Shown here piece by piece: positions 6,307 to 12,309 of a stretch of DNA of 12,309 bases. The notes below the pieces were generated by a model. It was not told where the DNA came from and ran no database searches. It saw only the letters and a program-made list of their open reading frames with translations. The stretch covers positions 1 to 12,309 of the forward strand of contig JBDIAL010000106.1 of NCBI GenBank assembly GCA_039812405.1. Reading direction: 5' to 3'. The DNA comes from Nostocoides sp039812405. Lineage in GTDB: Bacteria > Actinomycetota > Actinomycetes > Actinomycetales > Dermatophilaceae. The translations under genes and the position numbers were made by a program. How positions within the stretch are numbered: the stretch's first letter is position 1; the number at the start of each line of letters is the position of its first letter.

Positions 6307-8409
6307 ATGCGACCTGTCACCGATCTCAAACGCCGCGTCGCCCCCTTCGAGGTGGTGTCGGAGTTCACGCCCGCCGGCGACCAGCCGGAGGCGATCGCCG
6401 ACCTGGCGCGCCGGGTCACGGCGGGGGAGACCGACGTCGTCCTCCTCGGGGCCACGGGCACCGGCAAGTCGGCGACGACGGCCTGGCTCATCGAGCAGGT
6501 GCAGCGGCCGACCCTCGTCCTCGCCCCCAACAAGACGCTCGCGGCCCAGCTGGCCAACGAGTTCCGCGAGCTGCTGCCCCACAACGCGGTGGAGTACTTC
6601 GTCTCCTACTACGACTACTACCAGCCCGAGGCATACATCCCGCAGACGGACACCTATATCGAGAAGGACTCCTCGATCAACGACGAGGTCGAGCGGCTGC
6701 GCCACAGCGCGACCAACTCCCTGCTCACCCGCCGCGACGTCATCGTCGTCGCCTCGGTGTCGTGCATCTACGGTCTCGGCACTCCACAGGAATATGTCGA
6801 CCGGATGGTGCCGTTGCGGGTCGGCGACGAGGTCGACCGCGACGACCTGCTGCGCAAGTTCGTCCACATGCAGTACACCCGCAACGACCTCGCCTTCACC
6901 CGCGGCACGTTCCGCGTGCGGGGGGACACCGTCGAGATCATCCCGGTCTACGAGGAGATGGCGCTGCGCATCGAGTTCTTCGGCGACGAGATCGAGCGGC
7001 TCTACACCCTCCATCCGGTGACCGGCGAGGTGGTGCGCGAGGAGGACGAGATGTATGTCTTCCCCGCCTCGCACTACGTCGCGGGACCGCAGCGGATGGA
7101 GCGCGCCATCGCCGGCATCGAGAAGGAGCTCGAGGAGCAGCTGGCCGCCTTCGAGCGGCAGGGCAAGCTCCTGGAGGCCCAGCGGCTGCGGATGCGCACG
7201 ACCTACGACATCGAGATGATGCGGCAGGTCGGGTCCTGCGCCGGCATCGAGAACTACTCGATGCACATCGACGGCCGCAGCCGGGGGAGCGCGCCCAACT
7301 GCCTCCTCGACTACTTCCCCGAGGACTTCCTCCTCGTCATCGACGAGTCGCACCAGACGGTGCCGCAGATCGGCGCGATGTACGAGGGCGACATGTCCCG
7401 CAAGCGGATGCTCGTCGAGCACGGGTTCCGGCTGCCGAGCGCCATGGACAACCGGCCGCTGAAGTGGGAGGAATTCCTCGACCGGATCGGCCAGACCGTC
7501 TATCTGTCCGCGACGCCCGGGGACTATGAGGTGGCCAAGAGCCACGGCGTCGTCGAGCAGGTCATCCGCCCGACCGGCCTGGTCGACCCCGAGGTGATCC
7601 TCAAGCCGACCAAGGGCCAGATCGACGACCTCCTCCACGAGATCCACGAGCGCACGGCTCGCAAGGAGCGCGTGCTCGTGACGACCCTGACGAAGAAGAT
7701 GGCCGAGGATCTCACCGACTACCTCCTCGACAAGGGCGTCGCGGTCCGCTACCTGCACAGCGAGGTCGACACACTGCGGCGCGTCGAGCTGCTCCGCGAG
7801 CTGCGCCTGGGGGAGTTCGACGTCCTCGTCGGCATCAACCTGCTCCGCGAGGGACTCGACCTGCCCGAGGTGTCGCTCGTCAGCATCCTCGACGCCGACA
7901 AGGAGGGCTTCCTGCGCTCCACGCGCTCCCTCATCCAGACGATCGGCCGGGCCGCCCGCAACGTCTCGGGACAGGTCCACATGTATGCCGACCAGGTCAC
8001 CCCCTCGATGGCCGAGGCCATCGAGGAGACCCAGCGCCGGCGGGAGAAGCAGATGGCCTACAACCGGGAGCGCGGGGTCGACCCGCAGCCGCTGCGCAAG
8101 CGCATCGCCGACATCACCGACCTGCTCCAGCGCGAGGATGCCGACACCGAGGCGCTCCTCGGCTCGGGACGGTCGCAGTCCCGGGGCAAGAGCCGCGGTG
8201 GACGGGGGGCGCTCAGCGCCGACACGGCCGTGGCGGCCGACCGGGTGCGCGGTCTGCCGGCCAGCGACCTGGCCAACCTCATCCAGGAGCTCACCGCCCA
8301 GATGCACCAAGCGGCCCACGACCTGCACTTCGAGCTCGCCGCCCGGCTCCGGGACGAGATCCAGGAGCTGAAGAAGGAGCTGCGCCAGATGTCCGCCGCG
8401 ACCGGCTGA
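6307..8409 (+). CDS. uvrB: Excinuclease ABC subunit B
   Basis: UvrB, the damage-verifying helicase-like subunit of nucleotide excision repair, receives DNA from UvrA2 and recruits UvrC for incision; cytoplasmic. The 700-residue product is full length. It shows Walker A GATGTGKS (48-55), the damage-probing beta-hairpin region YYDYYQPEAYIP (101-112), SVSCIYGLG, DGRSRGSAPNCLLDYFPEDF leading to the Walker B DESH (346-349), SATPGDYE, the helicase motif VI QTIGRAARN (544-552) and a C-terminal UVR domain (from ~659, LIQELTAQMHQAAHDLHFELAARL). ATG at 6307 matches the family N-terminus (FEVVSEFTPAGDQPEAI) and sits 7 nt after a -10 hexamer. It lies downstream of coaE in the same orientation, as in mycobacteria but with more genes between. 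Convergent with the SHOCT gene. Confidence 0.98.
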   Translation: MRPVTDLKRRVAPFEVVSEFTPAGDQPEAIADLARRVTAGETDVVLLGATGTGKSATTAWLIEQVQRPTLVLAPNKTLAAQLANEFRELLPHNAVEYFVSYYDYYQPEAYIPQTDTYIEKDSSINDEVERLRHSATNSLLTRRDVIVVASVSCIYGLGTPQEYVDRMVPLRVGDEVDRDDLLRKFVHMQYTRNDLAFTRGTFRVRGDTVEIIPVYEEMALRIEFFGDEIERLYTLHPVTGEVVREEDEMYVFPASHYVAGPQRMERAIAGIEKELEEQLAAFERQGKLLEAQRLRMRTTYDIEMMRQVGSCAGIENYSMHIDGRSRGSAPNCLLDYFPEDFLLVIDESHQTVPQIGAMYEGDMSRKRMLVEHGFRLPSAMDNRPLKWEEFLDRIGQTVYLSATPGDYEVAKSHGVVEQVIRPTGLVDPEVILKPTKGQIDDLLHEIHERTARKERVLVTTLTKKMAEDLTDYLLDKGVAVRYLHSEVDTLRRVELLRELRLGEFDVLVGINLLREGLDLPEVSLVSILDADKEGFLRSTRSLIQTIGRAARNVSGQVHMYADQVTPSMAEAIEETQRRREKQMAYNRERGVDPQPLRKRIADITDLLQREDADTEALLGSGRSQSRGKSRGGRGALSADTAVAADRVRGLPASDLANLIQELTAQMHQAAHDLHFELAARLRDEIQELKKELRQMSAATG

Positions 8410-8434
8410 CCCCGGCCGCGTCGGCTCCTGTGAC

Positions 8435-8456
8435 GGTCGGCCCCGCGAAGCCGACC
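8435..8456. terminator. Bidirectional hairpin terminator after uvrB
   Basis: GGTCGGC (8435-8441) and GCCGACC (8450-8456) form a perfect 7-bp stem with an 8-nt loop in the 51-bp gap between the convergent stops of uvrB and the SHOCT gene. There is no T-run. A second upstream GTCGGC (8420-8425) could also pair with the 3' arm. Confidence 0.55.
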
Positions 8457-8460
8457 CTGC

Positions 8461-8808
8461 TCAGTCGAGGAGTTGGGCCTTCGCGGCGGAGAACTCCTCG
8501 TCGGTCAGCACTCCCGCGGCGTGCAACCTGGCGAGCTCGGTGATCCGGCCGATGAGGTCGTCGCCCGGATCGGGCTCGGCCGGCTGGGGAGCGGCGGGGG
8601 CGACCGGGGCCGGTGGGACCGGCGCCGGCGCCTGGGCAGCGGTCTGCTGCTGCCGGTATGCCGCGAGCTCGGCCTGCTCGGCCGCCGCCTGCTGCTGACG
8701 GCGGGCCATCGACCCGCCGACGGCGCTCGCGGTTCCGGTCACGACGGCAGTGCGGGCGGCGACGCCGATGAGGCCGGGGCGTCCGGCGCGACGGGCAAAG
8801 GGTGGCAT
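8461..8808 (-). CDS. SHOCT domain-containing protein
   Basis: A 115-residue small protein ending in a SHOCT domain (about residues 81-115: DDLIGRITELARLHAAGVLTDEEF followed by SAAKAQLLD), with the domain's usual L-x-h-GhLT-DEEF-xxK-xxLL pattern. The N-terminal half is basic with a weakly hydrophobic stretch (LIGVAARTAVVTGTASAVGG), then Gln/Ala-rich sequence and a Pro/Ala linker. Start ATG 8808 has AGAAGGGAA upstream. SHOCT domains are short helical modules often at the ends of membrane or stress proteins; a partner-binding role is likely but unproven. It follows the DUF6325 gene by 64 bp on the same strand, a pairing I recall from other actinobacteria. Function unknown. Confidence 0.88.
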   Translation of the reverse strand: MPPFARRAGRPGLIGVAARTAVVTGTASAVGGSMARRQQQAAAEQAELAAYRQQQTAAQAPAPVPPAPVAPAAPQPAEPDPGDDLIGRITELARLHAAGVLTDEEFSAAKAQLLD

Positions 8809-8872
8809 GAGGGGTTCCCTTCTCGGGTGGCGCCGAGGCGACGGCGCGGGGTTTCGGGTCCGTGGAGGCTCG

Positions 8873-9319
8873 TCAGCCCTCGAGGAGGGCGACGAGCTCG
8901 TTGACGGCGGGGGCGCCGATGCGCTCGGTCGACACGACGACCCCGCCCACCCGGGCGAGCCGGGACGCCAGGTCGCGGGCCCAGACGTGCTCGAGGACGA
9001 CGACCGCCGCGCTCGTGCCAGGCTCGAGGTCGGCCGCGATCTCGAAGAGGTCGTCCTCGGACAGCAGTCCGGACAGGCCGAGCTCCAGCTCGGGCAGGTC
9101 GTGGTCGGCCGCGTCGTCGCTCTCGTACTCGGTGAGGGTGAGGCCCTCGTCGTCACGGGAGACGACGACGAGGTCGACGACGTCGATGGTGCCCGCCTCG
9201 ACGAGATCGGCGACGGCATCGACGATGTCGGGGTCGAGCGTCGGCGAGGGGAGGGCCACGACGAAGATCTCGACCGGACCGTGCTCGACGGTCGGGAGGG
9301 TGCTCTGGGTGTCGGTCAC
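8873..9319 (-). CDS. DUF6325 family protein
   Basis: A 148-residue acidic protein of the actinobacterial DUF6325 group (older annotations use DUF1269-like). Visible features are GPVEIFVVALPSP at the start, the strand-helix pattern IVDAVADLVEAGTIDVVDLVVVSRDDEG, GLLSEDDLFEIAADLEPG, and VVLEHVWARDLASRLARVGGVVVSTERI. The pattern suggests a small alpha/beta ferredoxin-like fold (inference). GTG at 9319 is chosen because the family's conserved part begins about 14 residues later and TACAGT lies exactly 7 nt upstream, suggesting a leaderless mRNA. The longer open frame upstream runs antisense through the riboswitch and terC and is not coding. Followed by the SHOCT gene and divergent from terC. Function unknown. 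Confidence 0.82.
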   Translation of the reverse strand: MTDTQSTLPTVEHGPVEIFVVALPSPTLDPDIVDAVADLVEAGTIDVVDLVVVSRDDEGLTLTEYESDDAADHDLPELELGLSGLLSEDDLFEIAADLEPGTSAAVVVLEHVWARDLASRLARVGGVVVSTERIGAPAVNELVALLEG

Positions 9320-9326
9320 GCGACCA

Positions 9327-9332
9327 ACTGTA
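9327..9332 (-). promoter_or_regulatory. -10 element of the DUF6325 gene (leaderless start)
   Basis: TACAGT on the minus strand ends 7 nt before the GTG at 9319, and no ribosome-binding site is present. No convincing -35 is seen. Confidence 0.5.
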
Positions 9333-9396
9333 GGGCTGACCCCGGTCGTCGCACAGACCCCGCACCTGACGAGCCCCCGGTCCCACCTCCATCGCC

Positions 9397-9402
9397 TAGA
9401 CT
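9397..9402 (+). promoter_or_regulatory. -10 element of the riboswitch-terC transcript
   Basis: TAGACT lies 14 nt before the first base of the riboswitch P1 helix (9417), which would start the RNA near 9409. This spacing fits a transcript beginning just ahead of the aptamer. No clear -35. Confidence 0.45.
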
Positions 9403-9416
9403 GCCGGGACAACCAT

Positions 9417-9524
9417 GGAGGGGAGTATCCCGTCGCGGCGTCCTCGTCATCACGGCATACGGACCGGATCGGACCGTATGCCCGGGGAGCCGGCCCGGTC
9501 AGCGCCCGGGTGGGAGAGACCTCC
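9417..9524 (+). ncRNA. yybP-ykoY-like manganese riboswitch aptamer
   Basis: The leader of the TerC gene carries the landmarks of the yybP-ykoY (Mn2+-sensing) class. These are GGGGAGUA at 9420-9427, CGUCAUCACGGCAUAC at 9445-9460, GGUCAGC near 9497, and the 3' segment GAGAGACCUCC ending at 9524. The closing helix P1 forms from GGAGG (9417-9421) and CCUCC (9520-9524). A central hairpin at 9455-9481 pairs GCAUACGG with CCGUAUGC, continuing with one A-A mismatch. Members of this class bind Mn2+ and control manganese exporters including TerC/Alx proteins, which matches the downstream gene. The identification rests on recalled consensus and hand-drawn pairing; no covariance search was possible. Confidence 0.85.
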
Positions 9525-9552
9525 GGACCACCATCTGCGCGTGTCCGGAAGG
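9520..9552 (+). promoter_or_regulatory. Riboswitch expression platform over the terC Shine-Dalgarno
   Basis: UCCGGAC (9522-9528) and GUCCGGA (9543-9549) are perfectly complementary (7 bp, 14-nt loop). The 5' arm uses three bases of the aptamer's P1 strand (9520-9524). The 3' arm covers half of the Shine-Dalgarno GGAAGG (9547-9552), 10 nt before the terC ATG. P1 and this hairpin cannot both form fully, so ligand binding should free the ribosome site: a translational ON switch (inference). Confidence 0.6.
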
Positions 9553-9562
9553 CGAAACCCGT

Positions 9563-10546
9563 ATGAACGTTCCCCAGTGGGCCTGGTGGCTCACGATCGT
9601 CCTGATGTGCCTCCTGCTCCTCCTCGACGTCGTCATCGTGGCCCGCCGGCCGCACGTCCCGTCGAGGCGGGAGGTGACCGTCGCGCTCGTCGGCTACATC
9701 GGGGCGGCGCTCGTCTTCGGCCTCGGCGTCTGGTGGCTCGCCGGCAGCCGCTACGCCGGCGAGTTCTACGCCGGGTGGCTCACGGAGTACTCGCTGTCGA
9801 TCGACAACCTGTTCATCTTCCTGCTCATCATGGCGCGGTTCGCCGTGCCCGAGAAGCTGCAGCAGTCGGCGCTGCTCAGCGGGATCGTCATCGCGATCAT
9901 CCTGCGCGGCCTCTTCATCGCCCTCGGCGCGGCGGCCATCAACGCCTTCTCCTGGGTCTTCTACCTCTTCGGGGCGTTCCTCATCTACACGGCGGTCACG
10001 CTCGTCCGGGAGGGGAGCACCTCCGACGACGAGTTCGAGGAGAACCGCCTCATGCGGTTCGTCGAGGCCCGGCTGCCCGCGACGACGGAGTGGCACGGCA
10101 CCCAGGTCTTCGTCCGGGAGAACGGCCGCCGGCTCATCACTCCGATGTTCGTCGTCATCGTCGCGCTCGGCACGACCGACCTGCTCTTCGCGCTCGACTC
10201 CATCCCCGCGATCTTCGGCCTGACCAAGGAGCCCTACCTCGTCCTCACGGCCAACCTCTTCGCCCTCATGGGGCTGCGTCAGCTGTACTTCCTCATCGGG
10301 GGGCTGCTCGAGCGGCTCGTCTACCTGACGATCGGCCTGTCGGTGCTGCTCGCCTTCATCGGGCTCAAGCTCCTGCTCCACGCGCTCCACACGAACGAGC
10401 TGCCCTTCATCAACGGCGGCCACCACGTCGACGTGCCGGAGATCCCCATCGCGGTGTCCCTCGGGGCGATCGTCGTCATCCTCGGCGTGACGACCGTCGC
10501 GAGCCTCCTGCGCACCCGGCGCGACGCCCGCCTCGGCAGGTCCTGA
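9563..10546 (+). CDS. TerC/Alx-family membrane protein, probable manganese exporter
   Basis: A 327-residue integral membrane protein of the TerC family, with about nine hydrophobic segments. Characteristic acidic membrane motifs are LLLLDVVIV (D22), YSLSIDNLFIF (79-86, SIDNLF) and GTTDLLFALDSIPAIFG (ALDSIPA at 210-216), followed by FALMGLRQLYFLIGGLLERLVYL split across two helices. The family was named for tellurite resistance, but members such as Alx and MeeF/MeeY export Mn2+ or help metallate secreted enzymes. The Mn-type riboswitch upstream supports a manganese role here. ATG 9563 has GGAAGG 10 nt upstream. Transcribed alone, ending at a hairpin; divergent from the DUF6325 gene. Identification is firm; Mn transport is inferred from family and riboswitch. 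Confidence 0.93.
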   Translation: MNVPQWAWWLTIVLMCLLLLLDVVIVARRPHVPSRREVTVALVGYIGAALVFGLGVWWLAGSRYAGEFYAGWLTEYSLSIDNLFIFLLIMARFAVPEKLQQSALLSGIVIAIILRGLFIALGAAAINAFSWVFYLFGAFLIYTAVTLVREGSTSDDEFEENRLMRFVEARLPATTEWHGTQVFVRENGRRLITPMFVVIVALGTTDLLFALDSIPAIFGLTKEPYLVLTANLFALMGLRQLYFLIGGLLERLVYLTIGLSVLLAFIGLKLLLHALHTNELPFINGGHHVDVPEIPIAVSLGAIVVILGVTTVASLLRTRRDARLGRS

Positions 10547-10551
10547 CGGCG

Positions 10552-10569
10552 AGGCGGGCGGCCCCGCCT
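10552..10569. terminator. Bidirectional hairpin terminator between terC and the GAP gene
   Basis: AGGCGGG (10552-10558) and CCCGCCT (10563-10569) form a perfect 7-bp GC-rich stem with a CGGC tetraloop. It starts 6 nt after the terC stop and lies 18 nt beyond the end of the convergent GAP-family gene. There is no T-run. Confidence 0.65.
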
Positions 10570-10586
10570 GTCAGGGGCCTCAGCGG

Positions 10587-11255
10587 CTACAGGCCCGACA
10601 GGCCGTCGCCGAGGATCTTGACACCGAGGACGAGCAGCAGGACGGCCATGACGACGGCGTTGTTGTCGATCATCCAGGTCTTGATGGCGCCGAGCAGCCC
10701 GGCCGCGCGCTCGCCCATCGAGAGATAGATGGCATACGGGATGACGATGCCGAGGCTTGCCACCACGGTGAAGACGACCATGGCGACGACCCGGTCGGAC
10801 GCGGACGAGGCCGCCGCTCCGATCGTCGTCCCGCCCGAGACGACGAGCAGGAGGTTCTTGGGGTTGATCGTGCCGAGGACGAGGGCCAGGCCGGCGGCCC
10901 TGACCGGGCTGAACGAGTCGATGGCCGCCATCCACGAGGGGGTCGGGACCTCCTGACCCTCCCGCGGTCGCCGGCGCCAGCCGCGCACGCCGACGAGGAG
11001 GAGCAGGGCACCGAGGACGACCTTGACCCAGCTGACCCAGGTGGGCGCCGCCTCGTCGTCCGAGGTCGAGGAGCCGGCCACGAAGGCGACGACGGTGCCG
11101 AGCAGGAAGATCCCGGCCATCCACCCGACGAGGAAGGCCAGCCCGTTGGACCGGGCTCGCCGGCTCACGAGCATGAGCACCAGCGCCACGATGGGCATGG
11201 GGCTCACGAGGATTCCCACCGCGACGGGGAGGGACTGACCGATCGCCGCACCCAC
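10587..11255 (-). CDS. GAP-family (SfLAP-like) membrane protein
   Basis: A 222-residue inner-membrane protein with about six hydrophobic segments, of the GAP/Sap (sulfolipid-addressing protein-like) group, distantly related to LysE-type transporters. Visible features: N-terminal SLPVAVGILVSPMPIVALVLML, GLAFLVGWMAGIFLLG, a central loop with GWRRRPREG, then SPVRAAGLALVLGTINPKNLLLVVSGG, whose NPKNLLL is typical. The mycobacterial relatives help move glycolipids to the envelope; the substrate here is unknown. Start GTG 11255 has CGGGGA upstream, which lies in the 3' arm of a small hairpin. It follows the DUF1269 gene by 21 bp, so translation is probably coupled. It ends convergently with terC. 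Confidence 0.82.
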   Translation of the reverse strand: MGAAIGQSLPVAVGILVSPMPIVALVLMLVSRRARSNGLAFLVGWMAGIFLLGTVVAFVAGSSTSDDEAAPTWVSWVKVVLGALLLLVGVRGWRRRPREGQEVPTPSWMAAIDSFSPVRAAGLALVLGTINPKNLLLVVSGGTTIGAAASSASDRVVAMVVFTVVASLGIVIPYAIYLSMGERAAGLLGAIKTWMIDNNAVVMAVLLLVLGVKILGDGLSGL

Positions 11256-11262
11256 TGCAGAT

Positions 11263-11276
11263 CCCCGATCGCGGGG
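11263..11276 (-). promoter_or_regulatory. Hairpin covering the GAP-gene ribosome site
   Basis: In the 21-bp gap after the DUF1269 stop, CCCCG (11276-11272) pairs with CGGGG (11267-11263) around the tetraloop CGAT on the mRNA. The 3' arm is the Shine-Dalgarno of the GTG at 11255. Ribosomes finishing DUF1269 would open it, coupling the two genes (inference). Confidence 0.4.
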
Positions 11277-11768
11277 TCAGGCGTCCATCGCCTCGCGCAG
11301 CCTCTGCTCCTGCTCGGCGGAGAGGTTCGTCGCGATGAGCTCGGGCTTGAGGCCGGCGTCGGAGAACGCGCTCTTGACCCGGTCCTCGACGGCGTTGGAC
11401 GTCATGGCGAACAGCGCCGAGGTCCCCGGGGTGACCTTGCTGCGGACGGAGCGGATGAAGTCGTCGTCGATGCCGACGTCGGCCATCGAGCCCATGAGGG
11501 CGCCGGCCGCGGCGCCGACCGCGATGCCGAGAAGGGGGACGAAGAACAGCAGACCGAACAGCAGGCCCCAGAAGGTGCCCCCGGCCGCGCCGGCGGCCGT
11601 GAGGTTGTTCGCCTGCTTGGTCTTCGGCCCCTTCTTGCCCGGCTCCCACGCGACGATGGCGGCGTCGTGGACCTGGATGAGCTCCTGCTTCTGGAGGCTG
11701 ACGAGGAGGTCCTCCGCCTGCTGGGCACCAGCCGTCGAGTCGAACTTCCACACGGACAGGGTCGACAT
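11277..11768 (-). CDS. DUF1269-family membrane-associated protein
   Basis: A 163-residue protein of the DUF1269 family. The N-terminal part (MSTLSVWKFDSTAGAQQAEDLLVSL, spanning a beta-alpha unit) continues into ELIQVHDAAIVAWEPGKKGPKTKQ. The middle is a glycine/alanine-rich hydrophobic hairpin (FWGLLFGLLFFVPLLGIAVG, then AAAGALMGSM), resembling glycine-zipper membrane or oligomer segments. The C-terminus (GIDDDFIRSVRSKVTPGTSALFAMT, trimmed) is acidic/helical and ends LREAMDA. ATG 11768 has the strong site GAAAGGGGA upstream. It lies between the partial membrane gene and the GAP-family gene on the same strand. DUF1269 proteins are often described as general stress or membrane proteins, but no biochemical role is established that I can cite. 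Confidence 0.87.
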   Translation of the reverse strand: MSTLSVWKFDSTAGAQQAEDLLVSLQKQELIQVHDAAIVAWEPGKKGPKTKQANNLTAAGAAGGTFWGLLFGLLFFVPLLGIAVGAAAGALMGSMADVGIDDDFIRSVRSKVTPGTSALFAMTSNAVEDRVKSAFSDAGLKPELIATNLSAEQEQRLREAMDA

Positions 11769-11801
11769 CGCGTCCCCTTTCGGATCGGGTCCTGGACGTC
11801 T

Positions 11802-11821
11802 CCCATCCACCCACGGATGGG
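11802..11821 (-). other. Hairpin in the leader of the DUF1269 gene
   Basis: CCCATCC (11821-11815) and GGATGGG (11808-11802), read on the minus strand, form a 7-bp stem with a 6-nt loop. The hairpin lies 12 nt after the probable (frameshift-corrected) stop of the upstream membrane gene and 33 nt before the DUF1269 start. It could end upstream transcription or stabilise the downstream mRNA; no T-run is present. Confidence 0.4.
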
Positions 11822-11832
11822 TATGCGGGCCG

Positions 11833-12309
11833 TCACCCCACCGGGGTGAACTTCCGGGTGTGCTTCCGGAACGGGCCCTCGAGCCTCGCCGAAGTGCCGT
11901 GCGACGTGGCGGAAGAGGATGACGGCCGACACCGCCCCGACCCAGATCGGCAGGACGAGGACGACGGCGCGGACGTAGCTGAGGGCGAGCATGAGGAGGA
12001 GGGCCGCGGCATAGCTGAGGACCGTGAACCACCGGGGGAAGAGACCGGCGCGCACCGCCCGGGTCGTCGTGGCGACCATGAACACGGCGGCGAGGCGGAG
12101 GCCGTAGATCATGAGCACTGCCCGGCCGAAGGCCATCATCGTCGCCGACAGCGAGGGGTCCACGGCCGCGCCGTCGCCGGCGAGCCGCACCGCCGCGACC
12201 CCGGTCACGGCCGCGGCAGCGGCCACGTAGAAGGCCGCGACGAAGAGGATCCCCGTCGTGAGCTGCACCGTGGCGAGCAGGGCGTCCTCACGCAGCGTGA
12301 GCTGGCTGA
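11833..12309 (-). CDS. Polytopic membrane protein, 5' partial, apparent frameshift near the 3' end
   Basis: The gene enters from beyond the window edge (SQLTLREDALLATVQLTTGILF is in frame at the very end), so a GTG at 12268 is internal. About 125 residues with four hydrophobic segments are visible: ILFVAAFYVAAAAAVTGVA, FGRAVLMIYGLRLAAVFMV, WFTVLSYAAALLLMLALSY and VVLVLPIWVGAVSAVILF. It resembles a family of unnamed actinobacterial membrane proteins; function unknown. After ILFRHVAR the uninterrupted frame runs on to 11402, overlapping DUF1269 out of frame with atypical codons (GAA, GCA, GTT, ATA, CGA). Skipping one base near 11905-11915 enters a frame with almost all G/C third positions that encodes a basic tail (GPFRKHTRKFTPVG) and stops at 11833, just before the DUF1269 leader. 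A one-base insertion or sequencing error is the likely explanation. Confidence 0.65.

Noticed and set aside
9455..9481. 27-bp near-perfect palindrome as a stand-alone operator
   Set aside because: It falls at the position of a central hairpin within the yybP-ykoY-like aptamer and is better explained as RNA structure.
9320..10426. Minus-strand open frame extending the DUF6325 gene upstream through terC
   Set aside because: It is antisense to terC and the riboswitch, and the conserved DUF6325 part begins just after the GTG at 9319.
11402..11832. Uninterrupted extension of the terminal membrane protein to 11402
   Set aside because: It overlaps DUF1269 out of frame with noncoding-like codons and an Arg/Ser-rich product; the neighbouring frame with a stop at 11833 looks coding.

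Overview
The window is very GC-rich DNA with GC-ending codons, genes on both strands, and several start codons sitting 6-8 nt downstream of a TANNNT hexamer, as in leaderless actinobacterial genes. Gene content (CoaE with a GrpB/UPF0157 tail near uvrB, DUF6325-SHOCT pair, sortase-E-type LAYTG protein) fits a high-GC actinomycete. A family such as Intrasporangiaceae is plausible but is inferred from general resemblance only.

Layout. (1) 1-961 (+): 3' part of coaE fused to a GrpB domain. (2) 4011-995 (-): a compact operon of a DHA2-type MFS exporter, its TetR regulator (ATGA overlap) and an NmrA-like SDR oxidoreductase, preceded by an AT-rich promoter with a direct-repeat operator. (3) 4153-5151 (+): CorA-type divalent cation channel, divergent from the exporter. 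(4) 5152-5311: small intergenic region with three copies of a 9-bp word. (5) 6214-5312 (-): secreted Ser/Thr/Asp-rich protein with a LAYTG anchor. (6) 6307-8409 (+): complete uvrB. (7) 9319-8461 (-): DUF6325 and SHOCT-domain genes. (8) 9417-10546 (+): a yybP-ykoY-like manganese riboswitch and the TerC-family gene it should control. (9) 12309-10587 (-): a membrane protein cut by the window edge (apparent frameshift near its 3' end), a DUF1269 protein and a GAP-family membrane protein. Convergent gene pairs are separated by simple GC-rich hairpins (975-992, 8435-8456, 10552-10569).

How the genes relate. Most is ordinary chromosomal content: CoA synthesis, nucleotide excision repair and membrane transport. 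The most informative regulation is the Mn riboswitch in front of terC. Its alternative helix overlaps both the aptamer's closing helix and the Shine-Dalgarno sequence, predicting translational activation by Mn2+. The MFS-TetR-SDR operon looks like a self-regulated efflux and detoxification module. No CRISPR array, tRNA, rRNA, insertion sequence or phage gene was seen. No gene-free stretch exceeds 300 bases; the longest, 9320-9562, holds two divergent promoters and the riboswitch. I did not find a clearly new multi-gene system; the points worth checking are regulatory and structural.
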